Positions 17,301 to 23,021 of a stretch of 39,336 nt of DNA are shown piece by piece. The translations under genes and the position numbers were made by a program. Under the pieces are notes generated by a model. That model ran no database searches, had not been told where the DNA came from, and was given only the letters and a program-made list of their open reading frames with translations. The DNA comes from DASUTB01 sp036374835 (GTDB taxonomy: Bacteria > Actinomycetota > Actinomycetes > Jiangellales > Jiangellaceae): the NCBI GenBank assembly GCA_036374835.1, contig DASUTB010000141.1, positions 1 to 39,336 of the forward strand, in the 5' to 3' direction. How positions within the stretch are numbered: position 1 is the stretch's first letter; each line of letters opens with the position of its first letter.

Positions 17301-17662
17301 GGGGCCAGCGCACGCTCCCAGGAAGCCAGGACCGGCTTGGGATGCGCTGCGGAGGCGGCCTCGCGATCCGCCGCGGTGAGGACCAGCGCGACCACGTGCT
17401 TGCAGTCGAACTCCACCGGGCACGAGCAGTCGCCTTCGGCGAACACCCACCGGTCGCCGACCCGTTCGAACTCGGCGACCGTCTGGTAGGTGCCGGTCTT
17501 ACCGCGGACGACCCCGCTCAGGGTGCCCTTGGACTCGTCCCAATGGATCCACGAGACGGCGTCCTTCCTGACGAACGCCGCGCCACGCTCGTACGCCGCA
17601 GCCCCCACCCGTGGCCGTAGCGGGCGAAGATCCAAGCTGCTGGACGGTACCGCTCCCACCAT
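14381..17662 (-). CDS. SWI2/SNF2-family helicase with N-terminal SWIM zinc finger
   Basis: A 1093-residue DNA-dependent ATPase. The N-terminus carries a SWIM zinc finger (C-S-C-P-V-E-F-D-C-K-H, about residues 79-89). A long middle region follows. The SNF2 ATPase has Walker A DDMGLGKTVQSLAL, motif II LILDEAQMVKN (DEAQ), motif III ITGTPMENNLMELWSL, and a helicase C-terminal lobe with IFSQFTGFL, SLKAGGFGLNLTEADY and AIDRTHRIGQ. Such proteins are thought to remodel nucleoid or nucleoprotein complexes; exact targets are unknown. The ATG at 17662 is preferred because a -10 TATAGT ends 7 bp before it, suggesting a leaderless message. A GTG at 17671 would overlap that element. Confidence 0.93.
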   Translation of the reverse strand: MVGAVPSSSLDLRPLRPRVGAAAYERGAAFVRKDAVSWIHWDESKGTLSGVVRGKTGTYQTVAEFERVGDRWVFAEGDCSCPVEFDCKHVVALVLTAADREAASAAHPKPVLASWERALAPIVGGDDVAQRDTTPLALQLSLSTPSGRKGHSLTAKPVRPGKSGWISGGLTWGQFAMPYYLHEFAPEQVNALSAFYAVYQARSGRRGYSGVYYSGANQPVDLAEFESPHLWTLLDDLRSAGIAIVHSRKHLGVVPAPAEAEFCLDVTRRAGGGLTVRPLVRLTADEEPVRPLVFLGSEAHGLAFAAAGDREVVAGQQRIRLARLTTTVPQPLQDMALAGGEVTVPAGGAARFIDRFYFELRRRATIISSDGSFSAPDVSEPSLVLNATYRPGHELELAWEWTYGVGDAERRVPAGPGSESWRDPDAEAAAVAELDRHLGELGLDTRLPVHPGSAGAPGVLDGVETMRFSTEVLPLLSEMDGLDVDIHGIQPDYREVNDQVAIGLSTGAGDEPDWFDLEVSVSVEGTEIPLAKVITALTREQSHLLLDSGAYISLDKPELQALRRLVEEARALQDTSTGLRISRYQAGLWDELSSLGVVHRQAGAWRAQVEGLLNLDTVAAEPAPATLLAQLRPYQMDGFGWLAFLWRHRLGGILADDMGLGKTVQSLALICHAKEHDAAVAPFLIVAPTSVVPNWVAEAKRFAPDLKVAAITNTRRRRGRPLADILDDVDIVVTSYTLFRLDYDADYSAATWSALILDEAQMVKNHQSKTYQAARKLAARFKLAITGTPMENNLMELWSLLSITAPGLFPSPTRFEEYYAKPIEKNRDGDLLAQLRRRIRPLVKRRTKEQVAGDLPPKQEQVLEVELHPKHRRVYDRQLQRERQKVLGLVDDMDKNRFTILRSLTLLRQLSLHAGLVDEANRHVPSAKVEALVEHITDVVGSGHRALIFSQFTGFLGTIRDAVEAAGYGYCYLDGQTRDRARVLDEFKSGDVPLFLISLKAGGFGLNLTEADYCFLLDPWWNPATETQAIDRTHRIGQTKNVMVYRLIAKDTIEQKVMELKERKAALFSSVMDDGNVFGSGLSADDVRNLFQE

Positions 17663-17669
17663 GGCGCAC

Positions 17670-17675
17670 ACTATA
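17670..17675 (-). promoter_or_regulatory. Probable -10 of the SNF2 gene
   Basis: TATAGT on the minus strand ends 7 bp before the ATG at 17662. No clear -35 is visible. The spacing suggests transcription starts at the start codon. Confidence 0.4.
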
Positions 17676-17718
17676 GGCTCGGCCGCCGACAGTCCGCCCC
17701 GGCCAATCGCACCACCCC

Positions 17719-17769
17719 ATGATCATTGACACTTTCCGAGGGCGCGGCCCCGGAAGCGCCAATGATCAT
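17719..17769 (-). terminator. Inverted repeat after the purN-purH-DUF5302 unit
   Basis: ATGATCATTG (17719-17728) and CAATGATCAT (17760-17769) are a perfect 10-bp inverted repeat; an inner GC-rich imperfect stem lies between. It starts 18 bp after the DUF5302 stop, so it probably ends the purine unit. TGATCATTGGCGCT also resembles the sequence just after kynU. Confidence 0.55.
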
Positions 17770-17787
17770 CGGACAGTCGGTACGCGA

Positions 17788-17958
17788 TCAGCCGCTCTTG
17801 CGTCGGAACACCCGCTGCGGCGGGGCGTCCTTGCCGTGCGACTTCGCCGAACCGTCGTCCGGCCTGTCCTCGCCGGACGGCGACCCTTGTTTCTTACGTT
17901 TGAGCGCCTCGCGGAACTTCCGGCGCATCTCGTCGTCGGACCTGCCTGACGGACTCAT
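17788..17958 (-). CDS. DUF5302 small protein
   Basis: A 56-residue, highly charged protein: MSPSGRSDDEMRRKFREALK, then RKKQGSPSGEDRPDDGSAKS and a basic end APPQRVFRRKSG. This matches the DUF5302 family of small actinobacterial proteins, with the conserved M-R-R-K-F-R-E-A-L-x-R-K block and a C-terminal Q-R-V-F-R-R-K-S-G. It probably forms one amphipathic helix and is otherwise disordered. It begins 22 nt after the purH stop and is likely co-transcribed with purH. Function is unknown; the basic character could suit nucleic acid or ribosome contact, which is a guess. Confidence 0.8.
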   Translation of the reverse strand: MSPSGRSDDEMRRKFREALKRKKQGSPSGEDRPDDGSAKSHGKDAPPQRVFRRKSG

Positions 17959-17980
17959 GGCCCCGAGAATACCGCCGACT

Positions 17981-19537
17981 CTAGTGGAAGAAGTGACGCG
18001 CTCCGGTGTGGTACATCGTGATGCCGCGGGATCGGGCGGCCACGGTGACCGCCTCGTCGTTCACCGAGCCACCCGGTTGGACGACGGCCCGCACGCCGGC
18101 GTCGATGAGCACCTCGAGACCGTCGGGGAACGGGAAGTACGCGTCCGAGGCGGCTACCGAACCCGCCGCCCGTTCCGCGGCCCGGGCCACCGCGAGCCGC
18201 GCCGAGTCGACCCGGTTGACCTGGCCCATGCCGATCCCGACAGCCGCGCGGTCGGCCGCCAGCAAAATGGCGTTGGACTTGACCGACCGGGCAGCGCGCC
18301 AGGCGAACCCGAGCTCGGCAAGCGTGTCCGCGTCCGCTGGCTCCCCAGCGACCAGCGTCCAGGCCGCCGGGTCGTCACCGTCCGCGTCCAGCCGGTCCGA
18401 GGTCTGCATCAGCAGGCCGCCGGAGATGGGCCGCGTCTCGACGGCCGCGACGCGCGGACCCACCCGCAGCAGCCTGAGGTTCTTCTTCTCGGTCAGCAAA
18501 TCGAGCGCCGCGGGCTCGAAGTCCGGTGCGACGACCACCTCGGTGAACACCCCATCCACCTGGGCGGCCATCTCCGCTGTGACGGGACGGTTCGCCGCGA
18601 TCACTCCGCCGAACGCCGACACCGGGTCGGTGGCGTGGGCCAGCCGGTGCGCCGCGGCGATGTCCGCGCCGACCGCGATGCCACAGGGGTTGGTGTGCTT
18701 GATGATCGCTACGGCCGGCTCGTCGAAGTCGTACACGGCGCGGTATGCCGCATCGGCGTCGACGTAGTTGTTGTACGACATGTCCTTGCCGTGAAGCTGC
18801 TCCGCCGCGGCCAGACCGCTCGAACCATGGGCGGCGTACAGGGCGGCGCGCTGGTGCGGGTTCTCGCCGTAGCGCAGCGATGCGGCACGATTCCACGTGC
18901 CGCCGATCCACTCCGGAAACCCGGTGCCCTCGTCCGTCGGCGTCAGCACGTTACCCATCCAGGAAGCGACGTGCACGTCATACGTGGCGGTGTGAACGAA
19001 CGCGTCGGCCGCCAGCCGCTGCCGCTGTTCCAGTGTGAAGCCGCCGCCGGCGACGGTGTCGAGTACGTCGCCGTAACGGGACGGATCGACGACCACCGCC
19101 ACCGACGCGTGGTTCTTCGCCGCGGCGCGCACCATCGCGGGACCGCCGATGTCGATCTGCTCGATGCACTCGTCCGGCGCGGCACCGGATGCGACCGCCT
19201 GGGCGAACGGATACAGGTTGACGACGACCAGGTCGAACGGGCGGACATCCAACTCGTCGAGCTGTTTCACGTGATCGGGCTTGCGCCGGTCCGCCAGGAT
19301 GCCGGCATGGACCCGCGGGTGCAGCGTCTTGACCCGGCCGTCCAGGCATTCGGGGAACCCGGTGATCTCCTCGACGGCGGTCACCGGAACCCCCGAGGCG
19401 GCGATCCGCTCCGCGGTGGAGCCGGTGGATACGATCTCGACGCCGGCGCCGCGCAGGCCGCGGGCGAGCTCGTCCAACCCGCTCTTGTCGAAGACACTGA
19501 TGATGGCGCGGCGGATGGGTAAACGGTCTGCGCTCAT
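17981..19537 (-). CDS. purH: Bifunctional AICAR transformylase/IMP cyclohydrolase
   Basis: Carries out the last two steps of IMP synthesis. The N-terminal IMP cyclohydrolase domain (about residues 1-200) opens with RRAIISVFDKSGLDELARGL and holds LDGRVKTLHPRVHAGIL; the C-terminal AICAR transformylase domain has the catalytic Lys-His in IIKHTNPCGIAVG and ends DGLEVLIDAG...QPGGSVND. Length 518 is normal. The ATG at 19537 is chosen because CAGGAG lies six bases upstream; the longer open frame upstream is the riboswitch leader. A ZTP riboswitch precedes it, so expression should rise when ZTP or AICAR accumulates under 10-formyl-THF shortage. Confidence 0.97.
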   Translation of the reverse strand: MSADRLPIRRAIISVFDKSGLDELARGLRGAGVEIVSTGSTAERIAASGVPVTAVEEITGFPECLDGRVKTLHPRVHAGILADRRKPDHVKQLDELDVRPFDLVVVNLYPFAQAVASGAAPDECIEQIDIGGPAMVRAAAKNHASVAVVVDPSRYGDVLDTVAGGGFTLEQRQRLAADAFVHTATYDVHVASWMGNVLTPTDEGTGFPEWIGGTWNRAASLRYGENPHQRAALYAAHGSSGLAAAEQLHGKDMSYNNYVDADAAYRAVYDFDEPAVAIIKHTNPCGIAVGADIAAAHRLAHATDPVSAFGGVIAANRPVTAEMAAQVDGVFTEVVVAPDFEPAALDLLTEKKNLRLLRVGPRVAAVETRPISGGLLMQTSDRLDADGDDPAAWTLVAGEPADADTLAELGFAWRAARSVKSNAILLAADRAAVGIGMGQVNRVDSARLAVARAAERAAGSVAASDAYFPFPDGLEVLIDAGVRAVVQPGGSVNDEAVTVAARSRGITMYHTGARHFFH

Positions 19538-19572
19538 GACTCGCTCCTGGTCGGGTGTACGGCCTTTCGGCC

Positions 19573-19655
19573 CTCGGCCCAGGCGTTCGACCTCAGGTAC
19601 TGCTGCTCCCTGGTGGTGCTCCACCTTCATACGCCAGTCGCACGGTCACGCTAGC
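19573..19655 (-). promoter_or_regulatory. ZTP (pfl) riboswitch in the purH leader
   Basis: Read on the minus strand, the region carries the pfl consensus blocks in order: GCGTGACCGTGCGACTGGCG, then the hairpin GGTGGAGCACCACC followed by AGGGAGC, and after a variable spacer ACGCCTGGGCCGA (around 19577-19585). It lies between purN and purH, a classical place for this motif. Downstream are a small GGCC-GAAA-GGCC hairpin (19561-19572) and CCAGG (19546-19550) overlapping the Shine-Dalgarno. That CCAGG can pair with CCTGG of the aptamer's conserved 3' block, so control is probably translational, with ligand freeing the ribosome site. The motif call is by consensus from memory; pairing is inferred. 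Confidence 0.85.
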
Positions 19656-19682
19656 AGGCTTTCCGACGCGGTGAACGCGGGG

Positions 19683-20297
19683 CTAGCCGCCGACGGTGAC
19701 CTGCCGGTTACGAATCGTCCAGCCGTGCCGCACAAGCCTGCCGACGTACTCGACGAGCTGGCGCCGCTCGGCTCGCTTGATCCGTTCGGTCAGCGTCTGC
19801 TCGGTATCGCCGGGTTCGACGGGGACGGCGACCTGCGCGACGATCGGGCCGGTGTCCACTCCCTCGTCGACGAAGAACAGCGTCGCCCCGGTCACCTTCA
19901 CGCCGTACTCGAGCGCGTCGCGCGGACCGTGCATGCCGGGGAACGCGGGCAACAGCGAGTTGTGCGTGTTGAGGTAGCGCCCTGCGAATCGGTTGAGGAA
20001 AGCCGGGCCGACCAGCTTGAGAAAACCGGCCGAGATCACCAAGTCCGGCTCCTGAGCGGCGACCTCGTCCGTGAGCGCCCGATCCCAGTCGTCCCTCGTC
20101 GGGTAGTCCCTGACCCGATGGACGAACGTGGGCACGCCGGCGCTCGCGGCCAGTTCGAGCCCGGCGATGCCGTCGCGGTCCGCACCGACCGCCACAACGG
20201 CGGCGCCGTAGGCAGGATCGTCGCACGCCTTGAGCAGGGCCTCGAGGTTGCTGCCCGTGCCGGAGATCAACACCACGAGCCGAGCCGGTTGCCGCAC
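19683..20297 (-). CDS. purN: Phosphoribosylglycinamide formyltransferase
   Basis: Transfers a formyl group from 10-formyl-THF to GAR in purine synthesis. LVVLISGTGSNLEALLKAC is the N-terminal signature; the catalytic Asn and His are in YLNTHNSLLPAFPG and the catalytic Asp in VDEGVDTGPIVAQ. The His common in the T-V-H-x-V-D block is Phe here (ATLFFVDEG). The GTG at 20297 is preferred because it gives MRQPARLVVLISG, which fits family N-termini. A GTG at 20366, directly abutting the upstream stop, would add 23 residues that span an 8-bp perfect hairpin. The order PerM-purN-purH matches mycobacteria. The 148-bp gap before purH holds the riboswitch. Confidence 0.93.
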   Translation of the reverse strand: MRQPARLVVLISGTGSNLEALLKACDDPAYGAAVVAVGADRDGIAGLELAASAGVPTFVHRVRDYPTRDDWDRALTDEVAAQEPDLVISAGFLKLVGPAFLNRFAGRYLNTHNSLLPAFPGMHGPRDALEYGVKVTGATLFFVDEGVDTGPIVAQVAVPVEPGDTEQTLTERIKRAERRQLVEYVGRLVRHGWTIRNRQVTVGG

Positions 20298-20311
20298 GTG
20301 CAGCGAGAATA

Positions 20312-20329
20312 CCGGCTCGGGCGAGCCGG
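20312..20329. repeat. 8-bp perfect palindromic hairpin upstream of purN
   Basis: CCGGCTCG (20312-20319), GG, CGAGCCGG (20322-20329). A further CGAGCCGGTTGC lies at 20281 and again at 20322, so the same arm occurs three times in 55 bp. It sits between the DUF6350 stop and the preferred purN start. Confidence 0.4.
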
Positions 20330-20366
20330 TTGCGACGACGTCACCCCGACGATCAGCTCGCGGCAC

Positions 20367-21605
20367 TCACCGGCGTCGAGTCGCCGTCCCGCCCGTTTCG
20401 TCACCTTCCGAGCCGCCGAGCAGCGCCCGCTGCGGCATGCCGTCCATCAGGCCGGCCACCGCGGCCGCCGGCGGACCCGTGAGCACGAGCGTGGCGAACG
20501 CCACCTGCCATGGCACCGGCCCGATCTCGGTCAGCTGCGCCGCACCCGCCGAGCCGCCCGAGAGCAGCGCGAGCACGGACATCATGACCGCCGCGCCGGC
20601 CGCCGAACCAAGGCCGATCGCCACCTGATGCAATCGCGGTGCCCCCGACGTGTGGCGCCATACCAGCGCTCCGCCGACCAGGCCCGCTCCAACCGGCCCG
20701 GCGAGAACGAGCCAGCCGTAGACGCCGCCGGGGTCGGACGGCAGTGCGCCGAGCAGCGGAAGCACGGGTACCGGCCCGACCTCGATGGCGGCTGGACTCA
20801 CCACGGTGCCGGCGCCGAGCGAGAAACCCGGCCCGAGTGCGTAGGCAGTCCCCCATACAACTGTGTTCACCGCGAGTGCCATGTTGAGTGCGGCCAGCAC
20901 GACCAGCCCGGGCGGGTCCGGTTCGAGGGCGGTGAACCCAGCACCGATCTCGCCGCTGTGCAGCGCGATGTTCGCCGCGGTCAACAAAGCGCCGACGACC
21001 AGCAGCGCCAGCACGATGCCGGCCGCGCCGACTGCGGCGGTTCGAGCCCACGGCGGCAGCGCGCCGGCCAGCCCGGCAACGCCCGGCGCCTCACGCAGCA
21101 CACCGGCGCCCATCGCCACGAGCGCGACGCCGCCGCTCCACGCCACTGCCCAGGCCGGTGCCGCGCTGAGCTGCTCCACCTCCGCGAACCGGGCCGTCAC
21201 CGCACCCGCCGCCGCGTATCCGCCGACCGACGGCACCAAGATGCGGGCCACTACCGCCGACTCGTCGGCGGCCGTGACGTGCGCCGTCCAGCGTCCCGCC
21301 CGGTACAGCAGCAGCGCGATGAGTACGGACAGCCCGCCCGGCGCGAGCTGCAATGTGCCACCGTCGGCCAGCTCCAGCGGCACCCGGTGCGCGGCGAGCC
21401 AGATGGTTGCGCCGGTCTTCGCGGGGACGGTGACCGGCTCGGCCGCACCACCACCGATCCACATCACCAGTGCCGGGAGCACCGCAAGGCCGGCACCCGC
21501 GATCAGCGCCCATCCGGCCGCCACGACACCGGCCAGCCACGGCACCCGCGAGCCGAGGGTTGGTTCCTCGCGGCGCAGCAGCGGCCGGGTCAGTACGACG
21601 GACAT
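20367..21605 (-). CDS. DUF6350 polytopic membrane protein, PerM-like
   Basis: A 412-residue protein of about nine or ten hydrophobic segments linked by short Gly, Ala and Pro loops, with a basic N-terminus (LTRPLLRREEP) and a C-terminal cytoplasmic tail (GSEGDETGGTATRRR). Size, topology and position directly before purN-purH match the actinobacterial DUF6350 family; the mycobacterial member Rv0955 (PerM) occupies the same place and supports cell division under stress. The identity rests mainly on synteny and topology, as the family has few sharp motifs. It is divergent from kynU with 67 bp between starts. Confidence 0.75.
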   Translation of the reverse strand: MSVVLTRPLLRREEPTLGSRVPWLAGVVAAGWALIAGAGLAVLPALVMWIGGGAAEPVTVPAKTGATIWLAAHRVPLELADGGTLQLAPGGLSVLIALLLYRAGRWTAHVTAADESAVVARILVPSVGGYAAAGAVTARFAEVEQLSAAPAWAVAWSGGVALVAMGAGVLREAPGVAGLAGALPPWARTAAVGAAGIVLALLVVGALLTAANIALHSGEIGAGFTALEPDPPGLVVLAALNMALAVNTVVWGTAYALGPGFSLGAGTVVSPAAIEVGPVPVLPLLGALPSDPGGVYGWLVLAGPVGAGLVGGALVWRHTSGAPRLHQVAIGLGSAAGAAVMMSVLALLSGGSAGAAQLTEIGPVPWQVAFATLVLTGPPAAAVAGLMDGMPQRALLGGSEGDETGGTATRRR

Positions 21606-21672
21606 AGCTCCATCTTCGCCGTGCGGTATGGCCGTCCCGGCACAGCGACACGCCGCGCGCTACGGTCGGTGA

Positions 21673-22899
21673 ATGACACGTGACGATGCGCTCCGGCGTG
21701 ATGCCGCCGATCCGCTGGGCGATTACCGGCGTCGGTTCGAGCTGCCCGATGACGTGATCTACCTGGACGGCAACTCGCTCGGTCCATTACCGGTCGGTGT
21801 GCGCGAACGCGTCGGGTCCGTCGTCGCCGATGAATGGGGACGCGACCTCATCACGTCGTGGAACAAGAACGACTGGATCGGCCTGCCGAAGCGCGCCGGC
21901 GCCAAGATCGCCCGGTTGATCGGCGCGCCGGAGGACTGCGTCGTCGCCGGGGACTCGACGAGCGTGCAGCTGTTCAAGCTGCTGTCCGCGGCGGTCCGGC
22001 TACGGCCCGGGCGTCGCGTGATCGTCACCGAGCCGGGCAACTTCCCGACCGACTCGTACATCGTGGCCAGCGTCGCGCGAACATTCGGCCTCGACGTGCG
22101 CTGGTGCGACCCGTCCGATGTTTCCGCGTCGCTCGACCAGCACGTCGCCGTGCTGGCGTTGACGCATGTCGACTACCGCACCGGGCGGATGCACGATGCC
22201 ACGGCGCTCACCGCGGCTGCGCATGCGGCGGGCGCGCTGGTGTGCTGGGACCTGTGCCATTCGGCGGGCGCCGTCCCCGTTGATCTGACGGCATGGGATG
22301 CGGACTTCGCGGTGGGCTGCGGCTACAAGTACCTCAACGGCGGGCCGGGCGCGCCCGCGTTCGCATCCGCCCACCGGCGTTGGCACGACGCGCTCGACCA
22401 GCCGCTTACCGGCTGGCTGGGGCACGCCGAGCCCTTCGCACTCGAACGCGACTACCGTCCGGCCGACGGGATCGCGCGCGTTCAGGCCGGGACGCCGCCG
22501 GTCCTCTCGCTGGTCGCACTCGACGCGGCACTCGACGTTTTCGACGGTGTGGCGCTGACCGACCTGCGCACCAAGTCGCTCGCGCTGACCGACTACTTCA
22601 TCGAGCTTGCCGACGAGCGGCTCGCGCCCCACGGCGTTGCCGTCGAGGCACCGCGCGAGCACGAGCGCCGCGGTTCGCAGGTATGCCTACGACATGAACA
22701 CGCCTACGGCCTGATACAGGCCCTGATCGCCCGCAGAGTGATCGGCGACTTCCGCGAACCGAACCTCGCGCGTTTCGGTTTCGCCCCGCTCTACGTACGC
22801 TTCGTCGACGTGTGGGACGCCGTCGACCACGCCGCCGCCGTCCTTGCCGGCGGCGAGCACGTCGAGCCCGACTTCGTTACCCGCGCCGCCGTGACCTAG
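21673..22899 (+). CDS. kynU: Kynureninase
   Basis: A PLP enzyme that cleaves kynurenine or 3-hydroxykynurenine to (hydroxy)anthranilate and alanine. The substrate-binding YLDGNSLGPLP is at residues 30-40. DSTSVQLFKLL and NFPTDSYI are PLP-phosphate and aromatic site blocks. WDLCHSAGAVPVDL carries the Asp that contacts the pyridine nitrogen, and GCGYKYLNGGPGAP holds the Schiff-base Lys219. Length 408 is normal. Leu39 is encoded by TTA (21787-21789), a rare codon in such genomes. No other kynurenine-pathway gene is in the window, so whether it serves tryptophan breakdown or a secondary pathway cannot be told. Confidence 0.93.
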   Translation: MTRDDALRRDAADPLGDYRRRFELPDDVIYLDGNSLGPLPVGVRERVGSVVADEWGRDLITSWNKNDWIGLPKRAGAKIARLIGAPEDCVVAGDSTSVQLFKLLSAAVRLRPGRRVIVTEPGNFPTDSYIVASVARTFGLDVRWCDPSDVSASLDQHVAVLALTHVDYRTGRMHDATALTAAAHAAGALVCWDLCHSAGAVPVDLTAWDADFAVGCGYKYLNGGPGAPAFASAHRRWHDALDQPLTGWLGHAEPFALERDYRPADGIARVQAGTPPVLSLVALDAALDVFDGVALTDLRTKSLALTDYFIELADERLAPHGVAVEAPREHERRGSQVCLRHEHAYGLIQALIARRVIGDFREPNLARFGFAPLYVRFVDVWDAVDHAAAVLAGGEHVEPDFVTRAAVT

Positions 22900-22953
22900 C
22901 AACATCATTGATCGTTGGCGCTGAATGCGTCGGCAGCAAGCATCATGCGCGGC

Positions 22954-22999
22954 AATTCCCTGCTTTGGCCGGTCTACGGACCGGCCAAAGCAGGGAATT
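22954..22999. terminator. 21-bp perfect hairpin with UACG loop between kynU and hppA
   Basis: A 21-bp arm at 22954-22974 (starting AATTCCCTGC) and its exact complement at 22979-22999 enclose TACG, giving a C(UACG)G tetraloop in RNA. It lies between convergent genes, reads as a hairpin in both directions, and probably terminates both. Its AATTCCCTGC arm is shared with the repeat copies after mdh and, less exactly, after the HAD gene. Confidence 0.8.
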
Positions 23000-23003
23000 A
23001 CCA

Positions 23004-23020
23004 GCTTTACATGATCATTC
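23004..23020 (-). repeat. Stop-codon-proximal repeat, copy after hppA
   Basis: On the minus strand GAATGATCATGTAAAGC begins 1 nt after the hppA stop and leads directly into the 21-bp hairpin. Confidence 0.55.
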
Positions 23021-23021
23021 T

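Noticed and set aside
19538..19630. Extra 31 codons upstream of purH
   Set aside because: They fall in the ZTP aptamer and show no similarity to PurH N-termini; the ATG at 19537 has a proper ribosome binding site.
19281..21683. 800-codon plus-strand open frame antisense to purH, purN and the PerM-like gene
   Set aside because: It crosses three real genes and the riboswitch with no domain in the product.
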